The position numbers and the translations under genes are program-made. A DNA stretch of 64,000 nt from Pseudonocardia sp. N23. Its GTDB lineage: Bacteria > Actinomycetota > Actinomycetes > Mycobacteriales > Pseudonocardiaceae. Where the stretch lies: positions 124,001-188,000 of the forward strand of contig NZ_BEGX01000029.1 of the NCBI RefSeq assembly GCF_002583555.1, written 5' to 3'. The notes under the pieces are model-generated. The model did not search any database. It was not told the origin of the DNA and worked only from the letters and a program-made list of their open reading frames with translations. Below are positions 49,425 to 58,347 of the stretch, piece by piece (positions within the stretch are counted from its first letter, which is position 1; each line of letters begins with the position of its first letter).

Positions 49425-49543
49425 GAATCAGCGGTGGCTGACGGGGCGCCGCGGGCGTCGTTACATTGCTGTGTTTCTGCAGGTAGCCCGACGTGTATCA
49501 CGGAACGGCAACGCCAGGATTTCGATTCGCCAGGTTGCTTGAA

Positions 49544-49559
49544 CGTGATATAGGTCACA
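49544..49559. promoter_or_regulatory. CRP-like site upstream of moaC and rpf 1
   Basis: CGTGA-TATAGG-TCACA differs from TGTGA-N6-TCACA by one base. Its centre is 66.5 nt before the predicted moaC transcript start, a usual class I activator distance, and about 170 nt before the rpf 1 start. Confidence 0.55.
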
Positions 49560-49605
49560 TTTGATCGGGTGGAGGCACCCGCGGCGGCGGCCCAGGCCGA
49601 CGCCG

Positions 49606-49611
49606 TAGGGT
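49606..49611 (+). promoter_or_regulatory. Leaderless -10 box for moaC
   Basis: TAGGGT, then 6 nt, then GTG 49618. Confidence 0.55.
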
Positions 49612-49617
49612 CGCGGC

Positions 49618-50097
49618 GTGGAGTTCACCCACATCGACAGCACCGGCGCCGCCCGCATGGTCGACGTCACCGGCAAGGAGCCGACCGCGCGCACCGCGGT
49701 GGCCACCGGCGTCCTGCGCACCACGGCCGAGGTGATCGAGCTGCTGCGCCGCGACGGGCTACCCAAGGGTGACGCGCTGGCCACGGCCCGCATCGCCGGG
49801 ATCATGGGCGCCAAGCGCACCCCCGACCTCGTCCCCCTGTGCCACCCGATCGCGCTGAGCGGCGTCGCCGTCGACCTCCGGCCCGAGGGCGACCACATCG
49901 ACATCAGGGCCACGGTCCGCACCACCGACCGCACCGGCGTCGAGATGGAGGCCCTGACCGCGGTCGCGGTCGCCGGGCTCGCCCTGCACGACATGATCAA
50001 GGCCGTCGACCCCGCAGCCGTCCTGGACGCCGTCCGGGTCGAGCGCAAGGACGGCGGCAAGACCGGCACGTGGACGCGGCCGCAGGAGCAGGCGTGA
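49618..50097 (+). CDS. moaC: Cyclic pyranopterin monophosphate synthase MoaC
   Basis: 159 residues. Conserved blocks are MVDVTGKEPTARTAVATG, GIMGAKRTPDLVPLCHPIAL, VRTTDRTGVEMEALTAVAVA, and HDMIKAVDP with the catalytic Lys in KDGGKTG. It makes cyclic pyranopterin monophosphate from the MoaA product. Leaderless GTG start. Its stop overlaps the mog start (GTGA), and it heads a moaC-mog-moaE operon. MoaA and MoaD are not in this window. Confidence 0.97.
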   Translation: MEFTHIDSTGAARMVDVTGKEPTARTAVATGVLRTTAEVIELLRRDGLPKGDALATARIAGIMGAKRTPDLVPLCHPIALSGVAVDLRPEGDHIDIRATVRTTDRTGVEMEALTAVAVAGLALHDMIKAVDPAAVLDAVRVERKDGGKTGTWTRPQEQA

Positions 50098-50576
50098 GCG
50101 CGCCGCGCCGGGCCCACGTCGTCACCGCATCCAACCGCGCCGCCGCGGGCGTCTACCCCGACCGGGGCGGTCCGATCATCGTGGAGTGGTTGCGCACCAA
50201 GGGTTACGAGTGCCCCGACTCCACCGTCGCGCCCGACGGTGAGCCGGTCGGCGAAGCACTGCGCGGAGCCGTCGCGACGGGGGTCGACGTCGTCGTCACC
50301 ACCGGCGGGACCGGCATCTCCCCCACCGACGCGACGCCCGAGATCACCCGCGCCCTGCTCGACTACGAGGTGCCGGGACTGGCCGACGCCATCCGCGCGG
50401 CGGGTGCGCCGAAGGTCCCGACAGCGGTCCTGTCCCGCGGTCTGGCCGGAGTCGTGGGTCGCACGCTGATCGTCAACCTCCCCGGATCGACAGGTGGAGT
50501 TCGCGACGGCCTGTCCGTTCTGGACGGCGTGCTCGACCACGCCGTCGACCAGCTGCGCGGAGGTGATCACGCATGA
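50094..50576 (+). CDS. Molybdopterin adenylyltransferase-like MogA/MoaB protein
   Basis: 160 residues. Motifs HVVTASNRAAAGVYPDRGGP, VVVTTGGTGISPTDATPEIT and VNLPGSTGGVRDGLSVL are those of the MoCF_biosynth fold. It adenylylates molybdopterin before MoeA inserts molybdate. GTG 50094 overlaps the moaC stop, and the stop overlaps the moaE ATG (ATGA). Corresponds to Rv0865 (mog). Confidence 0.93.
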   Translation: MSAPRRAHVVTASNRAAAGVYPDRGGPIIVEWLRTKGYECPDSTVAPDGEPVGEALRGAVATGVDVVVTTGGTGISPTDATPEITRALLDYEVPGLADAIRAAGAPKVPTAVLSRGLAGVVGRTLIVNLPGSTGGVRDGLSVLDGVLDHAVDQLRGGDHA

Positions 50577-51019
50577 CGGAGCCACAGGGGACGCGTGCGG
50601 AAGTGTTGCGCGCCATCGTCGGCGCGGAGCCACTCGACGTCGACGAGCACGCCCGGCTGGTCGACCGCGCCCAGGCGGGGGCGGTCGTGACCTTCGCGGG
50701 CGTCGTGCGCGACCACGACGGCGGACGTCGGGTCCGCGGCCTGGAGTACAGCGCGCACCCGACCGCCGGTCGCATCGTGGCCGAGGTGGCCGCTGAGGTG
50801 GCGGGCCGTGCGGCGGGCGTCCGGGCGATCGCGGTGAGCCATCGCGTCGGACTGCTGAGGATCGGTGACGTGGCGCTGGCCTGCGCCGTTGCGGCCGATC
50901 ACCGCCAGGAGGCGTTCGCGGTGTGCGCGGAGCTCGTCGACGAGGTGAAGCGGCTGCTGCCCGTGTGGAAGCACCAGGTCTTCGCCGACGGGACCGACGA
51001 GTGGGTCAACTCGACCTGA
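50573..51019 (+). CDS. moaE: Molybdopterin synthase catalytic subunit MoaE
   Basis: 148 residues. The family marks are AGAVVTFAGVVRDHDGGRRV, LEYSAHPTAGRIVAEVAAE, VSHRVGLLRIGDVALACAVA and the end PVWKHQVFADGTDEWV with the catalytic Lys in VWK. It transfers sulfur from MoaD thiocarboxylate to the pterin. Last gene of the moaC-mog-moaE operon. Confidence 0.96.
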   Translation: MTEPQGTRAEVLRAIVGAEPLDVDEHARLVDRAQAGAVVTFAGVVRDHDGGRRVRGLEYSAHPTAGRIVAEVAAEVAGRAAGVRAIAVSHRVGLLRIGDVALACAVAADHRQEAFAVCAELVDEVKRLLPVWKHQVFADGTDEWVNST

Positions 51020-51064
51020 GCCGGCATGCGGCGACGCCCCGGGGACGACCACGGGCCGCCGCAT

Positions 51065-51100
51065 CCGGCCGCCGCTCCGCGAGGAGCGGAGTGCGGCCGG
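51065..51100. terminator. Bidirectional terminator
   Basis: Stem CCGGCCGC + CGCTCC with loop GCGA, pairing with GGAGCG + GCGGCCGG across a 4-nt bulge. It lies between convergent moaE and rpf 2. Confidence 0.75.
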
Positions 51101-51122
51101 GCACGACGGCCCGGGGACGACG

Positions 51123-51716
51123 TCAGCCGACGGTCAGGACCTGGCCCACGTTGATGAGGTTCGGGTCGCTGAGCACGGTGCGGTTCTTGTCGAACAGCGC
51201 CTGCCACGTGGTGCCGTGGGCCTGCGCGATCTTCGACAGGGTGTCGCCCGCGACGACGGTGTAGCCGGTGCCGGGCGCCGCGGGGACGACCGGGGCCTTC
51301 GGCGCGACGGGCGCCTTGGGCACGACGGGCGCGGATGCGCGCTGCGGGGTGGTCACGGTGCCGATCTTCGGCGGGGTGCCGGAGAGGCCCAGCTTGCGCG
51401 AGCAGGCGGGCCATGCGCCCCAGCCCTGCCCGGCGAGCACACGCTCGGCCACGGCGATCTGCTGCGCACGCGAGGCGTTCTGCGGCGAACCGGTGCCGCC
51501 GAAGGCCTTCCATGTGCTGAGGGTGAACTGCAGGCCACCGTAGAAACCGTTGCCGGTGTTGATGGCCCAGTTGCCGCCGCTCTCACACTGAGCGAGGCGG
51601 TCCCACGCGTCGGCGCCGGCGGCGTTGGCCGTCCCGGCAACGGCGACAGGCGCGCCGACGACTACTGCGCCGGCGACCAGCAGGCGCGCGATGCTCCGCT
51701 TGGAGACGAGCGTCAT
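51123..51716 (-). CDS. Resuscitation-promoting factor-like lysozyme with LysM domain (Rpf 2)
   Basis: 197 residues from ATG 51716. The signal peptide is SIARLLVAGAVVVGAPVAVA, cleaved near TANA. The Rpf domain reads [36 protein letters not shown] and ends PACSRK; the catalytic Glu is in QCESGG. A Pro/Ala/Lys linker and a LysM ([20 protein letters not shown]) follow. ATG 51716 has GGAGAG 7 nt upstream; ATG 51731 with GGAGCGAG is nearly as good. A close paralogue of Rpf 1 with the same domain order, a similar promoter and a similar leader. Confidence 0.93.
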   Translation of the reverse strand: MTLVSKRSIARLLVAGAVVVGAPVAVAGTANAAGADAWDRLAQCESGGNWAINTGNGFYGGLQFTLSTWKAFGGTGSPQNASRAQQIAVAERVLAGQGWGAWPACSRKLGLSGTPPKIGTVTTPQRASAPVVPKAPVAPKAPVVPAAPGTGYTVVAGDTLSKIAQAHGTTWQALFDKNRTVLSDPNLINVGQVLTVG

Positions 51717-51842
51717 GTCGTTGCTCTCCATACCGCTCGCTCCGAGGAATTCCGTGAGGCCGGGCACGGGTGCCCGTGGACGGTTGGGGAACCGTCCGTA
51801 CCTCGGACTGCAATTACTTGCATTCCGGAAACTGCTTCCTCG

Positions 51843-51890
51843 CCCTGCCCCGTCTTTTCCACTCGACGGACCGGAAACCGCGGGACAGGG
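51843..51890 (-). ncRNA. Stem element in the rpf 2 leader, similar to one before rpf 1
   Basis: Minus strand CCCTGTCCC (51890-51882) pairs with GGGGCAGGG (51851-51843) with one G-T wobble around a 30-nt apical part. The stem is 9 bp with a 30-nt cap, as at 49282-49329, and the apical sequences share CGGT..CCG and a terminal GAC. Confidence 0.4.
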
Positions 51891-51949
51891 AGCCGGGAGC
51901 GGCGGTTCCGGATGTATTCAGCCACCCCTCACGAGGCGACCGAGCGGGA

Positions 51950-51980
51950 ACGCTACGTTTCTGCCGGGTCGTTGGGTCAA
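51950..51980 (-). promoter_or_regulatory. rpf 2 promoter
   Basis: TTGACC (51980-51975), 19-nt spacer, TAGCGT (51955-51950), set in the same ACGTAGCGT context as the rpf 1 promoter. Confidence 0.5.
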
Positions 51981-51990
51981 ATCGATCCTG

Positions 51991-52006
51991 AGTGACCATC
52001 GTCACT
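51991..52006. promoter_or_regulatory. CRP-like palindrome upstream of the rpf 2 promoter
   Basis: AGTGA-CCATCG-TCACT keeps the GTGA-N6-TCAC core of the Crp site. It is centred about 55 nt before the predicted rpf 2 transcript start. Confidence 0.45.
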
Positions 52007-52266
52007 GTAACGTCCTGGAAATACTTGCCGACGCGGTGGATTCCGCTGGTCAGCGTCGGTGAATCACGAAACGATCACGCCAGAAACATTAGAACCGAAT
52101 CGAAAATATTGTCGGACCAGTCACATCGGAATGGTCGACAATGGGTGACCCCATGATCACGGTCCGTGTGATGGAGGCCCGCGTCACACCTGGCCCGACG
52201 TCGGCTCGTCCGCCATGCTGGGGTGGTGAACCGACGTCCTGCCCGCACCGGGCCCATCGCGGCGGC

Positions 52267-53169
52267 ATGGTCGTGACCGCGCCCGCGACGCCCGCCTCCC
52301 CCGCCGAGCTCTCCGACGCGCTCCGGGCGACCGGCTATCTCCCCGACGACGGCCTCGCCACCGCAGCGTTCCTCGCGATGCGGATGGGCCGGCCACTGTT
52401 CTGCGAGGGCGAACCCGGCACCGGCAAGACCGCGTTGGCGCAGGCGATGGCCCAGGTCCTGGGCGCCGAGCTGATCCGGCTGCAGTGCCACGACGGCATC
52501 GACGCCTCCCAGGCCCTCTACGACTGGGACTTCCCACGCCAGCTGCTGCACCTGCGCGCCCTCGAGGCCACCGCGGGTGCCGGCGGCGCGGCGCTCGACA
52601 CCGACGCCGTCGAGGCGTCCCTCTACGACCGGCGGTTCCTGCTGCAGCGGCCGATCCTGCGCGCCCTGACGACGACGCCGAGCGTGCTGCTCGTCGACGA
52701 GGTCGACCGTGCGGACGACGAGTTCGAGGCCTTCCTCCTGGAGGTGCTCACCGAGCACGCGGTGACCATCCCCGAGCTCGGCGAGATCCGTGCGACGACG
52801 CCGCCGCTCGTGGTGCTGACGTCCAACCGCACCCGCGAGGTCCACGACGCCCTCAAGCGGCGATGCCTCTACCTCTGGCTCGACCACCCCGACGTGCAGC
52901 GCGAGATCCAGATCCTGCGCAGCCGGCTGCCGGGCGTGCCCGAGCGGCTGGCCACCCAGGTGGCGACGACCGTCGCCAAGCTGCGCCGCGCCGAGCTGCT
53001 CAAGCCGCCCGGTGTCGCCGAGTCGATCGACTGGGCGCAGGCGCTGCAGCTGGTCGGCGCGACGACGCTCGACGTCGACAGCGCCGCCGCGACGCTGGGG
53101 GCCGTGCTCAAGTACCGCGAGGACGCCGACCGGGTGCGCGACCAGCTCGACGCACTGCTGGCATCGTGA
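52267..53169 (+). CDS. MoxR-type AAA+ ATPase (CoxD-like)
   Basis: 300 residues. Walker A is FCEGEPGTGKTALAQAMAQV, Walker B is VLLVDEVDRADDEFEAFLLE, sensor 1 VVLTSNRTREVHDALKRRC. CoxD-type ATPases work with CoxE to assemble the [CuSMoO2] or related active site of molybdenum hydroxylases (family knowledge). ATG 52267 begins just before the conserved SPAELSDALRATGYL; no strong ribosome-binding site is seen. It starts a D-E-I maturation operon 42 kb from the coxLSM-type genes. Confidence 0.9.
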   Translation: MVVTAPATPASPAELSDALRATGYLPDDGLATAAFLAMRMGRPLFCEGEPGTGKTALAQAMAQVLGAELIRLQCHDGIDASQALYDWDFPRQLLHLRALEATAGAGGAALDTDAVEASLYDRRFLLQRPILRALTTTPSVLLVDEVDRADDEFEAFLLEVLTEHAVTIPELGEIRATTPPLVVLTSNRTREVHDALKRRCLYLWLDHPDVQREIQILRSRLPGVPERLATQVATTVAKLRRAELLKPPGVAESIDWAQALQLVGATTLDVDSAAATLGAVLKYREDADRVRDQLDALLAS

Positions 53170-53191
53170 TCCAGGAGCGGGCGACGCTCGG

Positions 53192-54340
53192 ATGATGCCC
53201 GGACGCCCTGTCCTCACCGACGAGCAGACCGACGCCGACCCGATCCCGGGTCTCGTCGGGTTCACCGCCGTGCTGCGCAGCGCCGGCCTGTCGATCACGA
53301 CGGACCGCGTCGCCGCGTTCCTCACAGCGCTCGACGAGCTCGACGTCACCAGCCGGCTGCAGACGTACTGGGCCGGGCGTCTCACGCTGTGCGCCGACCC
53401 GGACGACCTGCCGCGCTACGACATGGCCTTCGACGCCTGGTTCGACCCGCCGCGCGGGGGTGGCACGCGCATCGTCGACGAGCGCCCACCGCCCCCGCCG
53501 AAGCTCGCGTCGCTCTCGGTGAACCAGGACGACGGCGGCGAGTCCGAGGACGACGACGGCGAGCAGATCAAGGCGACGGCCAGCGGCAACGAGGTGCTGC
53601 GCCACCGCGACCTCGGAGACATGTCGCCGGCCGAGCGCGAGCACCTGCGCACGCTGCTGGCGATGCTGCGCCCCGAGCCACCGACGCGGGCGTCGCGCCG
53701 GCTGCGCCCCGGCCGACACGGCGAGCCCGACCCCGGCCGGACCCTGCGCGCCGCCCTGCGCAACCACGGCGAGCTCCGCGAGCTGCGGCGGCGGACGCGC
53801 ACGCGGCGGCCGCGCAAGGTCGTCATGCTCATCGACGTCTCCGGCTCGATGGAGCCCTACGCCGACTCGCTGCTGCGGTTCGCCCACGTCGTCGTGCGAC
53901 GTTCCCCGGCTTCGGTGGAGGTGTTCACCCTCGGCACCCGGCTGACCCGCGTCACCCGCGAGCTGCGGATGCGCGACGCCGAACACGCCCTGCACGCTGC
54001 GGGCAAGGCGATCCCCGACTGGTCGGGTGGGACCCGCCTCGGCGAGGTGCTGCGCGCGTTCGTCGACCGCTGGGGGCAGCGCGGCGCGGCCCGGCGCGCG
54101 GTCGTCGTCGTCTTCTCCGACGGCTGGGAACGGGGTGACACCGCCATGCTGGGCGAGCAGATGGCACGACTGAGCCGGCTCGCCCACCGGCTCGTCTGGG
54201 TCAACCCGCACGCCGGCAAGGACGGCTACGCACCGGTGCAGGGTGGAATAGTGGCGGCTCTCCCGTACTTGGACGACTTGTTGGCAGGCCACAGCCTGGC
54301 CACGCTCGAACGACTGCTCAGGGTGGTGCAGCATGCGTGA
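53192..54340 (+). CDS. VWA-domain protein, CoxE family
   Basis: 382 residues. The CoxE N-terminal region begins LVGFTAVLRSAGLSITTDRV and continues to an acidic linker (DDGGESEDDDGEQ). The VWA domain has the MIDAS motif LIDVSGSMEPYADSLLRFAH, the threonine-containing loop WSGGTRLGEVLRAF and VVVVFSDGWERGD. It pairs with the MoxR ATPase upstream. Adjacent ATGs at 53192 and 53195 are both possible starts. The 3' end overlaps the XdhC gene by 8 bp. Confidence 0.92.
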   Translation: MMPGRPVLTDEQTDADPIPGLVGFTAVLRSAGLSITTDRVAAFLTALDELDVTSRLQTYWAGRLTLCADPDDLPRYDMAFDAWFDPPRGGGTRIVDERPPPPPKLASLSVNQDDGGESEDDDGEQIKATASGNEVLRHRDLGDMSPAEREHLRTLLAMLRPEPPTRASRRLRPGRHGEPDPGRTLRAALRNHGELRELRRRTRTRRPRKVVMLIDVSGSMEPYADSLLRFAHVVVRRSPASVEVFTLGTRLTRVTRELRMRDAEHALHAAGKAIPDWSGGTRLGEVLRAFVDRWGQRGAARRAVVVVFSDGWERGDTAMLGEQMARLSRLAHRLVWVNPHAGKDGYAPVQGGIVAALPYLDDLLAGHSLATLERLLRVVQHA

Positions 54341-55457
54341 TGTCATCGACCAGCTCGAAGGCTGGTGGAAGAACGGACAGGAGGCGGCCCTCGCGACGGT
54401 CGTCGGCACGTTCCGGTCGGCACCGCGCCAGCCGGGCGCGTCGATGCTGGTCGGACCGGCGGGCGAGGCGGTCGGAAGCGTGTCGGGCGGCTGCGTCGAG
54501 GGCGCGGTGTACGAGCTCGGCGGCGAGGTGCTCGGCGACGGGCGACCACGGCTGCAGCGCTACGGCGTCTCCGACGACGACGCGTTCTCCGTCGGCCTCA
54601 CCTGTGGCGGGATCCTCGACGTCTACGTCGAGAAGGTGTCCCCCGAGACCTACGAGCAGCTGGACAAGGTCGCGGACGCGATCCGCGAGGAGTCACCGGT
54701 CGCCGTCGCCACCGTCGTCGCCGGGCCGGAGGACCGTCTCGGCAAGCGGCTGATCGTGTGGCCCGAGTCGGTCGACGGCACCACCGGCTCCGCGCGCCTC
54801 GACGAGGCCGTGCGCGACGACGTCCGCGGCCTGCTCGCCGCGGGCCGCAACGCGACGCTGCACTACGGCGTCGACGGGCAGCGCCGCGGCGAGGGCCTCG
54901 ACGTGTTCGTGGAGTCGTTCGCGCCGCCGCCCCGGATGATCGTGTTCGGCGCCATCGACTTCGCGGCGGCCGTCGCCAAGATGGGGAACTTCCTCGGCTA
55001 CCGCGTCACCGTCTGCGACGCCCGCCCGGTGTTCGCCACCGCGAGCCGGTTCCCGGGGGCCAACGAGGTCGTCGTCGAATGGCCGCACCGCTACCTCGCC
55101 GCCGAGGCGAAGGCGGGCCGGATCGACGAGCGGACCGTCATCACGGTCCTCACCCACGACCCGAAGTTCGACGTCCCCGTCCTCGAGGTCGCCCTGCGGT
55201 TGCCCGCGGTCGGCTACATCGGCGCGATGGGCTCGCGGCGCACCCACGAGGACCGGCTCGAACGGCTGCGGGAAGTGGGTCTCACCGACGCGGAGCTTTC
55301 CCGGATGTCGAGCCCGATCGGGCTCGACCTGGGCGCCCGCACGCCCGAGGAGACGGCTGTGTCGATCGCCGCCGAGATGATCGCCCAGCACTGGGGTGGT
55401 CAGGGTTCGCGGCTGGCCGAGCGGCAGGGTCCGATCCACCTGGCCACGGGAGCCTGA
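54333..55457 (+). CDS. XdhC/CoxI-family molybdenum hydroxylase maturation factor
   Basis: 374 residues. The XdhC N-terminal domain has ALATVVGTFRSAPRQPGASM, GSVSGGCVEGAVYELG and FSVGLTCGGILDVYVE. The Rossmann XdhC_C domain reads MIVFGAIDFAAAVAKMGNFL, the CoxI-like variant in place of GAGHVA, and ends YIGAMGSRRTHEDRLERL. XdhC proteins carry and help sulfurate the cofactor before insertion. Third gene of the maturation operon; a strong terminator follows. Confidence 0.93.
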   Translation: MRDVIDQLEGWWKNGQEAALATVVGTFRSAPRQPGASMLVGPAGEAVGSVSGGCVEGAVYELGGEVLGDGRPRLQRYGVSDDDAFSVGLTCGGILDVYVEKVSPETYEQLDKVADAIREESPVAVATVVAGPEDRLGKRLIVWPESVDGTTGSARLDEAVRDDVRGLLAAGRNATLHYGVDGQRRGEGLDVFVESFAPPPRMIVFGAIDFAAAVAKMGNFLGYRVTVCDARPVFATASRFPGANEVVVEWPHRYLAAEAKAGRIDERTVITVLTHDPKFDVPVLEVALRLPAVGYIGAMGSRRTHEDRLERLREVGLTDAELSRMSSPIGLDLGARTPEETAVSIAAEMIAQHWGGQGSRLAERQGPIHLATGA

Positions 55458-55463
55458 GCCCCC

Positions 55464-55485
55464 GCCCCCTCCGTTCGGAGGGGGC
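55464..55485 (+). terminator. Terminator of the maturation operon
   Basis: A perfect 9-bp stem GCCCCCTCC / GGAGGGGGC with a GTTC loop, 6 nt after the XdhC stop. Confidence 0.8.
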
Positions 55486-55721
55486 CCGGCCTGTGCTGGC
55501 GGTGGGTACATCTCGTCTCCCCCGCACGGACGCAGCGGCACCTGCGGGCCGCGTCGTCGCCGCTACGCCCCCTCGCACCTGCCTCTAGCTGCGGTAACGG
55601 TTCGTTCGTGGCGCAACGACGACCTGCTGGGCCCGTCACCGCGTTGTAACCTCGACCTACGCGAACGCACCCGCCCGATGGGCTTCCGGTGTTCGCGCAC
55701 CGAGTCGAGCAGGGGGGCAGC

Positions 55722-56966
55722 GTGGTCCTCGTCAGCAGCGCCCGTCGCGCGGGCGAGACGGTTCTCGTCGACCAGCGCCCGGACGGTGCGGCGGTGCCGG
55801 CCGGGGCCGCCCGGCCGCGGCTGTCCAAGTTCCACGCCCCGGAGATCGTCTTCGGCCCGGACTCCCTCGGGGAGGCCGCGTATGCGGCGGGCCGGCTCGG
55901 GGCACGGCGGCCGCTCGTCGTCACCGACCCGGGGCTGTGGGACGCGGGCTGGCCGACGGTCCTGCTCCGCGAGCTGCGCGCCGCCGGGCTCGACCCCCAG
56001 GTGTGGATGGACGTCACGCCCAACCCGAAGGACCACGAGATCGAGGCCGGTCACCACGTGTACGTGGAGTCCGGCTGCGACGTCGTGATGGGCATCGGCG
56101 GCGGATCGGTGATCGACGCCGCCAAGGGCATCGCCCTGCTCGCCGCCAACGGTGGACGCATCCTCGACTACGAGGGCATCGACCGGATCGCCAACCCGAT
56201 CCCGCCGCTGATCATGATGCCGTCGACGTCGGGTACCGGCGCCGACGTCTCGCAGTTCTGCATCGTCACCGACACCGGGCGGCACACCAAGATCACGATC
56301 ATGGGTCGTGCACTTGTCCCGGACGTCTCGGTGATCGACCCACGGCTGCTGGTGACGATGCCGGAGTGGCTCAACGCCGCCACCGGCCTCGACGCGATCA
56401 CCCACGGCATCGAGGCCTTCGTCTCCCTCGCCCACGGCCCGCTCACCGATCATCATGCGCTGCAAGCGGTGTCGATGGTCAACGCCAACCTCGCGCACAC
56501 CATGCGCCGCCCCGACGACACCACCGCCCGCTGCGCGATGGCCCAGGCCGCCCTCGAGGCGGGGCTGGCTTTCACCAACGCGATCCTCGGCGCCACGCAC
56601 GCCATGAGCCACCAGGTCGGCGGCATGCTCGACCTGCCGCACGGCGTCGTCAACGGGGTGCTGCTGCCACACGTCATCCGGTTCAACGGAGCGTCGAACC
56701 CTCAGCGGTTCGTGCCGATCGCGCAGGCCATGGGGCTGCCGGTGACCCCGGGTACGCCGGGCGGCGAGGCCGTCGAGATGGTGGCCGAGGCGATCCGGGA
56801 GCTCGGAGACGAGGTCGGCGTCCCCAAGGGGCTGTCGGCGCTGGGCGTCACGGTCGACGACATCCCGCGGCTGTCCGAGCTGACCCTGGGCGACGCGTGC
56901 CTGACGACGAACCCCCGACCCGCCGACGCCGCGCAGGTCGCGGCGCTGTTCCGGGCCGCCCTGTGA
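55722..56966 (+). CDS. Iron-containing (group III) alcohol dehydrogenase
   Basis: 414 residues. NAD-binding GIGGGSVIDAAKGIALLA and MMPSTSGTGADVSQFC are followed by the metal-binding region: GLDAITHGIEAF, GATHAMSHQVGGMLDLPHG and LLPHVIRFN supply the Asp and three His. GTG 55722 is chosen because AGGGGGG lies 5 nt upstream; an earlier GTG at 55689 lacks one. A kinase and regulator of the MadS/MadR kind follow immediately. From memory this trio resembles the Mdo-type, mycofactocin-linked alcohol oxidation loci of mycobacteria. Exact alcohol unknown. Confidence 0.9.
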   Translation: MVLVSSARRAGETVLVDQRPDGAAVPAGAARPRLSKFHAPEIVFGPDSLGEAAYAAGRLGARRPLVVTDPGLWDAGWPTVLLRELRAAGLDPQVWMDVTPNPKDHEIEAGHHVYVESGCDVVMGIGGGSVIDAAKGIALLAANGGRILDYEGIDRIANPIPPLIMMPSTSGTGADVSQFCIVTDTGRHTKITIMGRALVPDVSVIDPRLLVTMPEWLNAATGLDAITHGIEAFVSLAHGPLTDHHALQAVSMVNANLAHTMRRPDDTTARCAMAQAALEAGLAFTNAILGATHAMSHQVGGMLDLPHGVVNGVLLPHVIRFNGASNPQRFVPIAQAMGLPVTPGTPGGEAVEMVAEAIRELGDEVGVPKGLSALGVTVDDIPRLSELTLGDACLTTNPRPADAAQVAALFRAAL

Positions 56967-56973
56967 CTCTGCC

Positions 56974-58347
56974 GTGACCGCTGCGCCCTTCCCGCCGAAG
57001 CGCACCCAGCACCCGCTGGTGCACACGGTCCACGACCTCGACGCGCTCACCGGGCTGCGGACGGGGAAGCCGTCGTACTACCCGGAGCTGCGGGTGTCGG
57101 CGGAGCGGCTGCGCCGGGTCATCCTCGCCCTCGACCGCATCTCCGCCGCGCTCGTCCGCACCGGCGAGGGGTCCGAGGCGCTGGTGCGTGCAGTCGTCGA
57201 CGCGGCCGCCGACCACCTGTCGGCCGACTGGGTCGTCTTCGCGTTGCGCGACGGCGAGCTGCCCGACTCCCAGCCGCGCCACCTCGTCCTCGGACCCGAC
57301 GGCGTCGAGTGGCCGGGCCTCGACGGGGTGCCCCCCGCGGTGCGCCACCACGTCGAGCACCTGCACACCGGCGACACCGGCGACGACCACGACCGCGAGA
57401 CCGCGCGCACCCACCGCCACATCGCGATCCGGCTCGACGGGCGGACCGTCGGCGGGTTCGTCGCCTGGACCCCCGACGACCGCGAGATCGACGAGACCGA
57501 CCACTCCGTGCTGCGCATCCTGGCCGGTCAGACTGCCGCGGCGCTGCAGAACTGCGCGCTGCTCGAACGGTCCAACCGGCTCTACGCACGGGCTGTGCGC
57601 CAGGCCGCCGACCTCGCCGAGCGCAACCGCCAGCTCGAGGCGACCCAGCGCGAGCTGGGCGCGGCGCGCCAGCGCGAGGTCCTCGACGACGAGCGCCACC
57701 GCATCGCCCGCGAGCTGCACGACAGCGTCACCCAGTACGCGTTGTCGGCCGGCATGCACATCGAGCTGGTCCGCGCCGAGATCTCCGACGACCGGCTGCG
57801 CAGCCAGCTCGACACCGCCAAGGACCTCACCCGCCGCGCCGTCGAGCAGCTGCGCTCGGCGATCTACGCGCTCAACGACGACGGCAACCGCGACAAGGAC
57901 CTGCCCGCGATGCTGCGCAGGCTCTCGACGGTGCACATGCCCGACGAGCTGCGCGTCGAGGTGCGCACCGACGGCAAGCCGGCCGTGCTACCCAGCGAGA
58001 CCGAGCAGTCGCTGTTCCGCATCGCGGGCGAGGCACTGTTCAACACCGCGGTGCACGGCGAGGCCTCGCGGGCCGTCGTCCGGCTCGCCTACACCGGCGG
58101 CAGGGTGCGGCTCACGGTGTCCGACGACGGCCGCGGCCGCCCCGAGGAGGTGCGCCGCACCCTGCGGGTCGCCCGGCTCGGCGCGCCCTCGGGTGAACAT
58201 CGCGGGCTGGTCAACATGCAGACGCGCGCGCAGGAGATGGGCGGGACGCTCACCTTCCGCCGGGCCCGCCTGGGCGGGCTGCAGGTGCGGGTCGACATCC
58301 CGGTCCCGGGTGCTCCGGTGGCCGCTCGCGAGAGGACTCCACGATGA
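56974..58347 (+). CDS. MadS-like soluble sensor histidine kinase (GAF + HisKA_3)
   Basis: 457 residues and no transmembrane helix, so it senses a cytoplasmic signal. After a ~60-residue lead (TGLRTGKPSYYPELRVSAER) comes a GAF-like domain (~60-195) ending LRILAGQTAAALQNC. A coiled coil (AERNRQLEATQRELGAARQR) and the His box DERHRIARELHDSVTQYALS follow, then HATPase with RIAGEALFNTAVHGEAS and VSDDGRGRPEEV. It starts 7 nt after the alcohol dehydrogenase stop and overlaps the regulator by 4 bp (ATGA). Confidence 0.9.
   Translation: MTAAPFPPKRTQHPLVHTVHDLDALTGLRTGKPSYYPELRVSAERLRRVILALDRISAALVRTGEGSEALVRAVVDAAADHLSADWVVFALRDGELPDSQPRHLVLGPDGVEWPGLDGVPPAVRHHVEHLHTGDTGDDHDRETARTHRHIAIRLDGRTVGGFVAWTPDDREIDETDHSVLRILAGQTAAALQNCALLERSNRLYARAVRQAADLAERNRQLEATQRELGAARQREVLDDERHRIARELHDSVTQYALSAGMHIELVRAEISDDRLRSQLDTAKDLTRRAVEQLRSAIYALNDDGNRDKDLPAMLRRLSTVHMPDELRVEVRTDGKPAVLPSETEQSLFRIAGEALFNTAVHGEASRAVVRLAYTGGRVRLTVSDDGRGRPEEVRRTLRVARLGAPSGEHRGLVNMQTRAQEMGGTLTFRRARLGGLQVRVDIPVPGAPVAARERTPR

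Larger units (their letters stand above)
51717..52266. other. 550-bp control region between rpf 2 and the MoxR-type ATPase
   Basis: No gene. Minus strand: rpf 2 promoter and a long leader with several hairpins, including a perfect GGACGGTT / AACCGTCC stem (51776-51795). A CRP-like palindrome precedes the promoter. The part from about 52010 to 52140 is noticeably richer in A and T than the window. No clear promoter for the rightward ATPase gene was found. Confidence 0.6.
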